64,000 bases of DNA from Vitis vinifera (taxonomy: Eukaryota > Streptophyta > Magnoliopsida > Vitales > Vitaceae): NCBI RefSeq assembly GCF_030704535.1, contig NC_081812.1:20807501-20871500 (forward strand), in the 5' to 3' direction. Positions 46,701 to 57,646 of this stretch are shown in pieces; the stretch's first letter is position 1, and the number at the start of each line of letters is the position of its first letter. A program made the translations under genes and the position numbers. The notes under the pieces were generated by a model, which saw nothing but the letters and a program-made list of their open reading frames with translations, was not told where the DNA came from and did not search any database.

Positions 46701-49700
46701 TTCTTTGGAGAGACTGTTTATTGAGGAGGAGGTCTTTTTAGCCCTCTCTAGTTTGTGTGGAAATAAAGTCCCGGGTTCGATGACATGTCTTTTGGCAATT
46801 TAGTTGGGACTTTGTGAAAAGTGAGGTGACGTGTCCTTTTGGCATAGTTCTATGAACTAGGCTCTTTCTAAATAAATTTAAATATTGTGTTTTTAGTGTT
46901 AATCATGAAAAGGAGTGCAACAGATCTAACAGATTTCAAACTGGGAAGTATGTGGGGGAACTACACAAGCTTCCAGGAAAAGGTGAAAGATTAACTTTGA
47001 TAAAAAAATGTTCTATTTAGCCTACCAATTCACTACATGTCATTATTTGTCATGTCGAGAAAGGTAAGTTTAAGTTTGGAAAAAATTCAAAAGGATTTCC
47101 TTTGGGGTTGAGGAGTACTTGAGAGAAAGTTGCATCTAGGGAATTGGTTAACAATTTCAAAGAAAAGGAGTGGAGGCTTGAGCACTAGAAGTTTGTTCAT
47201 TCTAAACAAGGGTCCTTTTGGTAAATGGTGTTGGGGATTCACAAAATGAATCCCTTTGGAAGCTAGTGATTACAGGAAAACATAGGGAGAAAGAGGGGGA
47301 ATGGTGTTTTAAAAAAGTGAGGTAAGGATAGGGGGTAGGGTTGTGAAAGGCAAAGTGGGTGGGAGGTTTGAACCCTAAAATTGGATTTCGGTTGATAAAT
47401 GGTTGGAGGGTGAAATTTGAAGGGATAGGTGGTTTGGTGACAAACCCCTAGGAGAAGCATTTCCTGCATTGTTCTCACTAGCCACCACAAAAAATGTATG
47501 GATAACAAAGTTGTGGTAGCAAAGTGGGAAGGGAGGTTATTAGAACCACAAGTTCACAAGACATGTTCATGATAGAGAGTTGGGTGAGGTGGAAGCTTTT
47601 TTTAGGAGATTGCAAGTATAGACAATTACTAGGAATATAAAGGATAATGTGATTTGGATGAATTTGAAGTGCGGTATATTCATAGTTGAACTCCTATATT
47701 ATTCTTTATCAAGTGGAAAAATGGAGGTGTTCCCCTCCTGTGTTTTTGGTTCTAGTGAGGGTTGACCTTTTTGCGTGGGAAGTAATGTGAGGTTGAATTG
47801 GATCAGCTTAAAAGGAGAGGTTGGAGGATGCTGAATAGATGTTTCTTGTGTAAAAAAAAAAGAAGAAATGACTAATCACATCCTCCTTCATTGCTCGAGA
47901 GCAATCATGCTATGGTAGTTAATTTATGTTCTATCGAGTATAGTGGGTGATGTTATCCTCGGTCGGAGATGTCCTTATTGTTGGCATAGATATTTTGTTG
48001 GGAAGGAGAGGAAGAAAGTTTGGAGAATAGTTACTTTGTGTTTATGTTAGACCATATGGAAGAAGAAAAATATGAGATCGTCCGAAAATATTGAAAACGA
48101 GGATTAAGTAATTAAACAATCAATCGTGTTCCATTTTTTGAAGCGAGTTAGAGCATGCATAGAAGATTGTTCATTTTCCATGATAGACTATATTAATTGG
48201 TTAAGCTTTAAGTAAGGCTAGAGTGTTATTTTTGGTGTAACCCTTAGCCATGTTTGACCTTTTGGCGCCTTGTATAAAACATGTTTGCCTTTGTGATCCC
48301 TTTTGTTGGGCCTTATTAATATAATTGATCTTTGCCTATCAAAAAATTATTCAAAACTTAGAACCATGTCAAAACCTGGAGGCCACTTATTGGGTCTCCA
48401 AAAATAGAACCAAATTCATCATGTTGATGGCCTTGTAATTTGGCACTACTAAATAGACTTAAGGCTTTTTAGATAAAGCAAATTGAGCAGTAGGTCCATG
48501 GGGTCAACTAGTTTTACCAAGTGGGTGTACATAAATGGGAGTTGATGGTTAAGCTTGTTATAGCAAATTTGTGGTTGTTTTGTACTTCTATTACAATTCC
48601 TTAATACATTTGATTTTTCTCTTTTCCTTTTTTTGTTTCCCTTTTGATAGGCAATAAAATTTATAGATATGGCAAAAATATATACACCAAAGTACACATT
48701 ATGTATACAATGGGAACCAATGACAATACCAAAAAAAAAAAAGCATAAAAAATAACTCTCTCTCTCTCTCTACACAGTCCTAATCAATCGAGAAAATCAA
48801 TCAAAGGTTTAAAACCTTCTTTTAGGACTAGCCATTTCAGATTTTGATCCGACTCTTCCTCGTTTTTAAATACTCTTTGATTTATTTCCTTCCAATTTAT
48901 CTAAAAAATGCATAAAGGAATAGTTTTCCACACCTTCTTTTGTTTCCTTCCTACAAAGGAGCCATAACAATTGAAAAGAGTCTATTTGAATGTGGAAGGG
49001 AATACACAAACTATTCTAAATAAGAAGAATAGCAATAGCCATAAAGCCTTTTAAGTAAGGTTTTGGAAGTTGGATATAGAGAAGGTGTATGATCATGTGA
49101 ATTGGAAGTTTTTGTTTGCAATGCTTAGAAAGATGGGCTTTGGGGAGAAATGGATTAAATGGGTAGAATGGTGCATCTCTATTGTGAAATTTTCTGTTTT
49201 AGTAAATGGATCTCCTTCTGGTTTTTTCCAAAGTTCGAGGGGATTGAGACAAGGAGATCCCTTCTCCCCTTATTTATTTGTGATAGTCATGGAGGTATTT
49301 AGTTGTCTTTTGAGGAGGGCTATTAGTGGGGGCTACTTATCTGGTTGGAGGGTAAGAGGTAGGAATGGTGAGGGGATTTTGATCTCGCACTTGTTATTTG
49401 TTGATGATACTTTGGTGTTTTGTAAGGCGTCTCAAGACCAGATGACTTATTTAAGTTGTCTTCTTATGTGGTTCGAGGCTTGCTAAGATTTGAGAATCAA
49501 TTTGGAGAAAAGTGAGTTAATTCCAGTGGGCAGGGTGCATAATATAAAGGACTTGGCCTTGGAGTTAGGGTGTAAAGTGGGCGGTCTCCCTTCTTACTAT
49601 TTAATTGGGTCTTCTGTTGGGGGTCCTCTTCAAATCAGTGGCGGTGTGGGATGGTGTTAAAGAGAGATTTCGAAAAAGGCTAACCATGTGGAAGAGACAG

Positions 49701-52700
49701 TATATCTCAAAAGAAGGAAAACTCACTCTAATTCGAAGCATTTTGTCTAGCATGCCCATATATTTCATATCCCTTTTTTGCATGCCAAGAAAAGTGAGGT
49801 TGAGATTGGAAAAGATTTAGAGAGATTTTCTTTGGGTTGGTGAAGTTTTTGTGTAGAACTTGGTTCTTGTTAGGTGGAACACGGTTTGTTTGGAGGAAAA
49901 GAAAGGTGGTTTGGATGTGAGAAATCTTTCTCTGATTAATATAGCTCTCATGCAAGTGGAATTGGCGGTATGCCAATGAAAGAGGCCCTTTGGAAGCAAG
50001 TCATCAATCAAATGTATGGTAAAGATGATGGGGAGTGGCACTCCCACGAGGTGAGTGAGAGATATGGTATGGGGTTGTGGAAAGCTATTAGGAAGGAGTG
50101 GAATTATTTGAATGGCAAGTTGGCCTACCAAGTGGGTAATGGGCAGAGAGTGAGATTCTGGATGGACAAGTGGTGTGGAGATGAGCCAGTTTGTAAGTCA
50201 TTTCCTTCCTTGTTTGCCCTTTCTTCATCTAAGAAAGCTTGGGTGGCGGATGTTTGGAACCTTGAAGGTGATGGGGGTGGATGGACCCCTCTTTTCTCAA
50301 GGGCCTTTAATGATTGGGAGTTAGAGTGGGTAGAGCGTTTTCTGCAAAAGATCCAAGCTTTTAGGGTTCACAGGGATGTAGAAGATAGAGTGATTTGGAC
50401 AGCTTCGAGGTGTGGGACCTTTTCGGTCAAATCTCTTTATTCTATCTTGGAATCCAGAGATTCTCTTTTGTTTCCTAGTGGTAGTGTTTGGAGATTGAGC
50501 GCACCTCCTAAGGTGGCTTTCTTTGCTTGGGAGGCTTCTTAGGGAAAAGTCTTAACTCTGAACCAACTTCAAAGGAGGGGGCACTTTTTGGCAAATAGGA
50601 GTTTTCTTTGCCTCTCTAAAGTAGAGACGGTTGGTCACCTTCTTCTTCACTGTGTAAAGACTCAGGTTCTTTGGAATCTTCTTTTCTCCCTCTTAAGTGT
50701 GTCTTGGATTCTTTCTTGTTCAATGAAGGAAACTTTTCTTGGGTGGCATGGGTCGTTTGTGGGTAAAGCTTGTAAAAAGGTTAGGCAAGTGGCCCCTTAT
50801 GTATATTTTGGACAATATGGAAGGAAAGGAATTTGTTAGCGTTTGGAAATGAGGAGTTTTCGCTCCAAAGATTGAAAAATTATTTTGTATGTAACTTGTG
50901 GTCTTAGTCTAGAGTGTTTGTAGATTTGAGCCCCTTTTCACTTTTAAGCTTCATTGATTGGTTAGGCTCTAAGTAAAGGGCATGTGTTGTTTTTTGTTTA
51001 TATCCCTTCCCCTTTGGTTTGAGCCTTTTGGCTTCTTTTGTATACTTCTTGTATACTTTGAGGACACTGTTTTTGGTGTCCCCTCTTTTCTTTATATACA
51101 TATTTTCTTTACTTAAAAAAAAAAGGGCCATAAAACCTTTTATTTGGCACAATGAAGGTGAATATGATCAATTGATTTGTTTTTGTCTTTACAAAGAAAA
51201 CATCTATTCATCAATGACCATTCTTTCCTTTAAAGTTGATCCAATGTCAAATGCCTTTCACCAATTAGCTTCCCAAGCAAAAAAGCTCGCTTTAGATGGG
51301 ATCCATGAATTAAAATTATGTCATATTAGGAGGGGAATTGGTCTCCCTAGCTCCAAATCATAATTGAGAGATTTGATAGATAAAAACTCCTTTTTTTTTT
51401 TTTTGTGCATCTTTTTAGACCACTTTATCATTTTCTTTCCTCTTCACCAACTTATTTTGCAATCTTGAGAAAAAAGTCTCAATAGTACCTAACTCCCAAT
51501 CGTTGAAGTGTTTAAAGAAACATGAATTCTAATAATCCCTCACAGCTGTCTCATCCTATAATTTCGTCACCCACCCAAGCCTCGTTGGACAAGGCTAAAA
51601 CATACAAATAGGGAAAGGGCACACACAAGGGCTCCTCCCTACAACATTTATTCGTCCAAAACTTCACTCTCCTTTCATTACTCACTTCAAAGGACGCCCT
51701 ACTTGAAGAGGTCTCATCCTTGATAGCTTTTCACACCCCAACCCCATACCCATTTCTCACCTCACAAGAATGCCAAACCCGTACTTCCTCTTTATGATCT
51801 GTTGCCAGAAAACTTCCCCTTCAAAAGTGATCTCCTGCTCTACTTATCAAGGAAAGCCTGATTAAGTGATGGAATGCTTCTAATGCCTAATCCTCCCTTA
51901 CTCCTATCTTTGCAAATAGCTATCCATTTCAGTAAATGCAGCTTTTTCTCTAGTGCCCATCTCCCTATAGAAAATCTCTTTGAATCTTCAATCTGCTCAA
52001 GCCTCAACTTGACCTTCTAGGAATTGCAAATAAGGACATATACTGGATAGGTAGATTGAATAAGGTGCTTTGAATCAACATGAACCTTCCCCCTTTTGAA
52101 ATATATTGCCTTTTCCAAATTGATAGTGTTCTATTGAACCTCTCTTCCACCCTATACCAATAATACTGATCTGAAAAGAGCACCAAGGGTAGACCTAAGT
52201 AGAAGGAAGTTCTCCCACCTTGCAACCCAATCCCATCACCAACTTCTCCAGGTGAGCGGCCACCTCCCCCTGCAGGGATCACTTCATTTTTAGCCTCGAG
52301 ATTGCTTTCAAACCACAACAGCCAACTTAAATAAACCATTTGGTTTTGAGAATCCTCATAGAAAACCAAAGTATCATTTGCAAACTACATGTGAGACACC
52401 TTTGCTCCCTTGCAACCCCTCCTCCTAGACCTGAAGCTTGGAAAATTACATTAATTGTTTGATTGCATACTTGTGTTTAGACCTGCTTTTGAATGCGCAT
52501 GATGGGGCATGTCCATTTTCATCATTTATCACTACTAAATGAATTTAAAATTTTCTGGATAAAGGTCAATTGAACAAACATTAGGTCCATGATATCTGCT
52601 AGGATTACCTAATGGACTTAATGTATAAAGGGGGGCAGGTTGGCGGTTAGGCCTATTGTAGTGAATAATGTTTGATTTCTTTATTAAGATTCTTGGACTC

Positions 52701-53545
52701 ATTTGGTTGGTGGTTCAGCCGGTTGTGGCAAATGGAAATTGTTCTATTAATAACAACGTCCTTTGATTGTGTCTCAGGTTGGCATAATAATGTATCTTCC
52801 GACAATGGATGCCCGCCAGAGAAAGGAAATAACAGAAGAGTTCTTCCATTACAGACGTCTGAGTCAAACACAACTATGGGATCTGTATTCTGCTTATGAA
52901 CATTGGGCTAAGATTGAGGTATTTACCAGGTTCTAGTTATGCTAGTCCTTTAGACTTTTTTTTCTTTTTTCTTTTTTTTTTAATATAAGAAGCATCTATC
53001 TTGAAACTAATTATTCCATATGATATATTGAAAAATATTAAGTTGTGCACTGGTTTACTTTCATTTAAAATTTCTTGAAATTTATCTCAACTAAATTCAG
53101 AACAAAATTTGTTGCTTAGATGAAATATGATGTTGATGTCCTCAATGTGAATATAAAACCTTTATTCTATTTGGAGATATTCCATGAGTAATATCTAATC
53201 TTGTTGCATAATGAGTGCCTAGACTATTCTATGAACTCTCTCCTTATTGACAGCGCTCTGGTTGATATGTGAACTCACAAACTGATTTTCTACTGGAATT
53301 GCCCAATTTGGTCTCTGAAATGACAAACAAAAAGATATTAAACTATATTTCCTGGATTTTTAATTATATACATGAATTTTGCATAGGTTCCGAAGGATAA
53401 GGATGAGCTTGCAGCTCTTCAGGCAAGGCTAAGAAAGCGTTTTCCAGTGGATGAATACAACAAAGCACGGAAAGAACTGGATCCAAACAGGATCCTTTCT
53501 AATAACATGCTGGGGAAGCTGTTCCCATCATCGGATACCATTTGA
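40740..53545 (+). CDS. GLDH: L-galactono-1,4-lactone dehydrogenase, mitochondrial
   Basis: Six exons: 40740-41411, 41969-42219, 43735-43920, 44539-44959, 52778-52918 and 53387-53545. All junctions are GT-AG and in phase, giving 609 residues, the normal family length. The enzyme oxidises L-galactono-1,4-lactone to ascorbate with cytochrome c as acceptor, on the mitochondrial inner membrane, and it also assists complex I assembly. Residues 1 to about 60 are a targeting peptide rich in H, S and P. A membrane-like stretch follows at about 67-84 (YLGYFALLLGCGIATYYS). The FAD-binding domain includes RPVGSGLSPNGIGL (about 149-162) and GAHGTGARL (about 226-234). The Leu in GSGLSP replaces the His that binds FAD covalently in relatives. 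The C-terminal half has SEGYRVGWSDEILGFDCGGQ and AYEHWAKIEVP. Intron 4 is 7.8 kb and holds LINEs. Confidence 0.97.
44960..46199. other. GLDH intron 4, left part
   Basis: Host intron sequence without recognised elements before the first LINE. Short open frames here show no similarity I can name. Confidence 0.5.
46200..48340 (+). mobile_element. Decayed LINE A in GLDH intron 4
   Basis: A heavily mutated L1-type element. Traces include a frame with ERRRVGKDLDSLERLFIEEE (46591-46803), reverse-transcriptase-like pieces near 46980-47510, and a zinc-binding C-terminal region with W...R and CFLCKK motifs near 47690-48050. It closes with TTTGCCTATCAAAAAA, the 3' end seen in related copies. No intact frame remains. 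The left boundary is approximate. Confidence 0.65.
48430..48580. repeat. Diverged direct repeat left of LINE C
   Basis: Resembles about 52520-52670: both contain CACTACTAAAT, GATAAAG, TAGGTCCATG and TTATAG/TTGTAG blocks in the same order. The two copies lie just outside the two ends of LINE C. Confidence 0.55.
48620..52450 (-). mobile_element. LINE C (minus strand), split by LINE B
   Basis: On the minus strand the right part (about 52450-51370) shows a 5'-truncated L1 reverse transcriptase: FANDTLVF-like start, then YLSWLLWFES, FYLGLPLVLFSDQYYW and WKRQYISKGGRFMLIQSTL. The left part (about 49030-48620) shows the C-terminal zinc/RNase H tail (WKE.N.RVF followed by EEESDQNLKWLV) and ends TTATTGCCTATCAAAAG. 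The two halves are separated by LINE B with a target duplication, so they are one older element. The frames are broken. Confidence 0.7.
49054..51126 (+). mobile_element. LINE B, 5'-truncated L1 nested in LINE C
   Basis: A 2.07-kb L1 copy that starts inside the reverse transcriptase (MDIEKVYDHVNWKFL) and ends in a poly(A) tail (51115-51124). It is flanked by a 16-bp target duplication, GCCATAAAGCCTTTTA (49038-49053) and GCCATAAAACCTTTTA (51127-51142). Visible domains: reverse transcriptase with FVDD (LLFVDDTLVF) and the zinc-binding C-terminal region (FSVKSLYSILE...WRLSAPPKVAFFAWEA, then VGHLLLHC). It has at least one nonsense codon (near 49480) and a frameshift near 49600, so it is dead, but it is much less decayed than its host LINE. 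Confidence 0.88.
52520..52670. repeat. Diverged direct repeat right of LINE C
   Basis: Partner of 48430-48580. Confidence 0.55.
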
Positions 53546-54738
53546 GAAGCTTCACTTTTTGGTTAGTTATTTGTTTATTGATTTGTCGTTTCATTTGATT
53601 TAAACAGATCTTGTCTCTTATTCTTCTGCTAAATCTGCTTCTGGCATCTTTAGCAATAAGATCTAGATTATACACTACATGAAGAGGAATGTTGTGATTT
53701 GAGGACATGGAGTGTATCATTAAGCTTATTATTCAATAAAGCCTCTGTAATGATTTAAGGCCACTTTCTTTTATTGAATGATGCCTTACAATCCTATTGC
53801 TCTGAGTAGTTAGAAGGCCAAAATAAAAATAAAACAAAGAAAAAGAAGATAGGTCTTGACCTTAGTACCTAGTCTCTCAGACCCTTAGGCATTTTTCAGA
53901 CATTCTTTTGGATTGTTACCTGGGATCAGGAACAAAAACTATTGGATTCAGCCAGGAGGCATATGAATTAGGTTGTTTGATGATCCAGGGCTGTCTGGTT
54001 TTTGCTTCATAACAGTTGGACACTAGGTGTTGGATATATTTAAAAACCTGATGCCACAAGATCGATCAATCAGGTTCATCTATACAATCTCATAGGTAGA
54101 ACTGCAGTTCAGGTTTGATCTGCTAAAGACTAGCTCTTGCACTATCTGTCCCAAGAGCTCATCTCTGGCAACCTAATTTGCTATTTTGATGTTAAATTTG
54201 CAGTCTCTGATATAAAAACCTATTCAGACAAATATCCAAATAATGGCTTTTAGAAATGTGAATGCAGGTATAAACCAACAACTGAGCTCAATTTGATTTA
54301 AATATGTACTGACCTGTACCTTACTTAGCACAATATGCCAGATTTTGGATTCAGAAATGAGCTGTGCAGGATTATGTTGAATATCTATTCAACCACCATA
54401 ATTAACAGAATAACACACTTCTGAGAGCTTGGAAATTTGATGAACAGAAAAAGCAACAGAAAGAAAAGAGCGACCTTATCTAAGATGGCTTTATAGATTC
54501 TTTGGCTAATAATCTCAGAAACAGTTACATATTATTAGCAAACTAGAAGATTAAAGTAATGGTAAGGAGAAAGGACCTGATCTAAGGCAGAAAATAAACA
54601 TCTACTAGGTTCTTTTGTTGATATCTCACAAATAGTTACATTTTATTAGAATATATGATCCTGTCATGAAGAGAATTCAGTAGTAGGATAAACAACACTA
54701 TTTATTTGTAGCAAGGCTCCGCCATTTGAAATCATCAT
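53546..54738. other. Intergenic DNA between GLDH and CYSTM genes
   Basis: Contains the 3' untranslated region of GLDH on the left and, since the two genes converge, that of the CYSTM gene on the right. No further gene is seen. Confidence 0.5.
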
Positions 54739-55250
54739 TCAGAAGCAAGCTTCACAAATCCAGCAGCAACATAGAGCGAAGAGGCTGCAGCAGTGAAAAC
54801 AAGAAAAGCAAAGGATTAGCATCTGGAAGGGAGTTGGTTTTGGAAAAAAAAAGCTTCTAAAAGCCATTTCACTGCCTTCTAGATTCCCATATTTAGAAGG
54901 AAATAAAGGTGCTAGACAAAATATTGTGCTCGGGGCATGTTGTATTTCTGTTTGTGTTTTCAACTGGAACAAAATCCATGACACATGAACGTTTTGGCTC
55001 GAGTATTGATAGAAGAAGAGAACCAACTTACCATCCCTCAATGAAGCCCCTGTCTCCTTTACTCTTTGAACGAGGACAGCAATTCTTCCCAGTAGGGGGA
55101 TTAGCCGGTGGGTACCCTGTCAACAAAAATTGGATAAAAGTTATTTCTCATTGGTTTTCTAATGAAAGGCGTTGCAGGAATGTGTACATTTGTCTGTGTG
55201 GGAGGCAGACCTTGTGGGGGCTGATTCTCTTGTGGATTGGATTTCGGCAT
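54739..55250 (-). CDS. CYSTM-family micro-protein (56 residues)
   Basis: Three small exons on the minus strand: 55211-55250, 55032-55116 and 54739-54784, with GT-AG introns of 94 and 247 bases and matching phases. The product begins MPKSNPQENQPPQGYPPANP and ends EGCLFALCCCWICEACF. This is the CYSTM layout: a proline/tyrosine-rich cytosolic stretch, then a cysteine-rich membrane segment at the extreme C-terminus. Family members are tail-anchored plant and fungal proteins linked to stress and heavy-metal tolerance; the molecular role is not settled. The exons are too short to stand out as single frames, and a 230-residue frame on the opposite strand (54909-55601) overlaps them. Splicing support rests on reading frame and family fit. 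Confidence 0.85.
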
Positions 55251-56509
55251 TATGGAACTAGAGGAGCACCGGGTATAAGATACTGTTGTTTCTTTGAGCA
55301 ACTGTTGTATCTGTCTAAAAATACTTATGGGGCTCTGTCATTGTTTGTATATATAGTAGTATGGATTACATTTGATGGAATTAAGGAATTTGATATGAGG
55401 GTGTGTGCTGTTAAGTCGGTTCGTATTGGCCCACCTAATCTTTTGAATGGGTTTGACCTGCAAGGCCTAGCCTCTGCAATGTTCACACTTGTATTCTATA
55501 ATCGCATGCTATATGAAAGGATAAGAGCATCCAAGATTAGACGCCACCGCCTCCTAAGATTGGAAAAGCAAACAAAAAGGGGGAACAAAAGCAAAGGATG
55601 ATTATAGAGGTTCCGAGTGTGACATTGTCTTTGATTTGGATTCTTTACTTATGGAAGGGGAAAGCATGAAAAATAGTGCGAGATCACAAGAATAATAAGA
55701 AAGTTGTAGCCTTTGCTTTGGTCGTCTACTTTTTCCAAAGAATATATGCTTCAGTTCCATAATGTCTAAGATAAACACGGAATGGACGCATGACCGACCA
55801 TCCTCTAGACTCGTTCATATACATCTTACGGAAAATATTGGAAGCAGCCATCATAATAAAGCAGAAACCAGCTTTTGTGAAGGACAAGCTTTTCAGTTGC
55901 TTCATTTCATTTGAGTTCTGGATTGATTGAACAACCATTATCCCTGTGTCTGCACCCAACCAGTGGAGATTACGATACTCTCTCTAATAAATTGTATTAA
56001 AATAATCAGAGATCAGAATGATAGTGGAACTTTTTGATTGATTCGGGACAAGGGTTCAATATGTTGATTCTTTAGATAAACTCCAATGCAAAACTAGAGT
56101 TATTCCTCTGAACCACCACCATGCCCGGGTTGCAACTGCAATGATGCTGACTGCAGCCCTTGGACCTGCCTTATCACTTAATATACCCTCGTTTTTCCTT
56201 TGGTCTTTACTTGGGAAAGTTTCTTTATCAACCTATCCAGAAATCCGTTTTTGCTTTCGGTTCGTCAATTTATTCCTGAGTAAATTAAACAGGGACCAGA
56301 AATTGTAAATGGTCCTTTCCTGTAAAGATGGGCTACATTTCTTGATTGAACAATTTCATTTGCGTGGTAAATTCACTGAATTTAGTCCATACACGTCACC
56401 AATTACATCCATCACTAATTGTGTATCTATTGAACTGGCCTTTATTCGATTAAATGGCATAATGTTCACTGAATATTACAGACCATACAAGAATTTAGCA
56501 GACAAAACT
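55251..56509. other. Intergenic DNA, CYSTM upstream region
   Basis: The left side should contain the CYSTM promoter. A minus-strand 77-residue frame (55726-55959) is open but not recognised. Confidence 0.45.
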
Positions 56510-57646
56510 TCAGTGGCTGCTAGTTAGATCCTGAGAACCTGGCTCCTCACTGTCTAGGTCACCCAAAAAACCCTGGATAATGTCTTGACCTGCTACTACT
56601 TGCTGGCACATACCATGTGCAAGCCCTCCTGCTATGCTCCCAGCCGCTCTGTCACCCCAAAAACCCTGGAAAATGTCTTGACCTACTACTGCTTGCTGGC
56701 ATATAGCATGTGTAAGTCCTCCTGCTATGAACCCAGCCGCTCCAACAAATAGACCCGCTGTTATCACAAGCACAGTTTTTCTAGGCCCAAGAGCCTCTTT
56801 AGCACTAGGTGCACCATCAACATCAACACCTTCCTGAGTGGAAGATCCGCTGCCTTGGTTCCCTTGAGGGACACCCATTTCTATTACAACCGCTTCATTT
56901 AATTCATCGCTTCTATTTTGGCTCAAATTGATTTCCCTAGGCTGCATGACATCACCAGAATTAACATAGGTAGAATTTGGGATGAATTATGTGCCAGTTT
57001 GTGTAGAACTCATAGTGGTGTTGTTTGAACGATTCTGACCATGGAATTGGTTCCAATAATTTTCATAGAGTTATGCTTGATTTGGTTAGAGGATCAGCAC
57101 TTACCATAAATTGTGGATTTAGATTAGCAGTGGCACATGCGAGGTGTGTGTCACAGTCACACCCACTGCAACGATAGAGCCAATGATCAGAACCAAGGTT
57201 TCCACATATGTCACACCGAAAGCCTTTGGAGTTGGAATATGGAGGGGCAAATTCAAGTTTTAGTGCGTGAGGATGAAAACGGTGTGTTTCTGTGAGTGGC
57301 ATTGAGGAACATAGGTATGGCAGTGAACAAGGCAGAAACTGCAGTTGTAGGAGAAACCCGAGCCTCTTAGGCCACAAGCCTTGCAATCAAAGGAGGCTGA
57401 AGGGACCAGGTTCAAATCATGGTTAGGGTCAGCTGGGTGCTGGATTAATCTTGGTAGATTGTAACAAGTAGAGTGGAGATAGTAGCTGCAGGGTTTGCAA
57501 GTATAGTAATCCTTGCCAGCAACTATACTCATCTTGCAACCTGAACATACAGTGTGCCCTTGTGGCCAAAGGTTGGTGAGTTCCAATGGGTGCTCATGAC
57601 TGAAGTGGCTGAAGTCACGCATTTCTTCAATGCTGAGCTTCCCCAT
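56510..57646 (-). CDS. DC1 (C1-like zinc finger) protein with repeat tail, frameshifted
   Basis: Two exons: 57105-57646 and 56510-56941 (donor TTTATG|GTAAGT, acceptor GTCATGCAG). I start at MGKLSIEEMRDFSHFSH, the usual opening of DC1 proteins. Three Cys/His clusters are visible: FSHFSHEHPLEL with CSGCKMS and CKPCSYYLHSTC; HPADPNHDLNL with CKACG and CSFC; and HRFHPHALKLEF with CDICG and CSGCDCDTHLAC. Such domains bind zinc and perhaps lipids or other ligands. Near 57321-57332, just after CSFCLV, one base is missing relative to the expected frame; exon 1 is 542 bases where 543 would keep phase. Exon 2 encodes a membrane-like segment (TVLVITAGLFVGAAGFIAGG) and a duplicated 31-residue unit. It is a pseudogene or carries a sequence error. 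Confidence 0.75.
56560..56745 (-). repeat. 93-bp tandem duplication in the DC1 gene tail
   Basis: Two adjacent copies that encode AGFIAGGLTHAICQQAVVGQ then DIFQGFWGD, and AGSIAGGLAHGMCQQVVAGQ then DIIQGFLGD. The duplication keeps the frame. The peptide is rich in small residues, like a glycine-zipper segment. Confidence 0.85.

Noticed and set aside
54909-55601. 230-residue plus-strand frame
   Set aside because: It overlaps the CYSTM exons on the other strand, matches no family I know, and the CYSTM product explains the first part of the DNA better.
55726-55959. 77-residue minus-strand frame upstream of the CYSTM gene
   Set aside because: Open and ending in aromatic-rich sequence, but I recognise no family and see no convincing splice partners.
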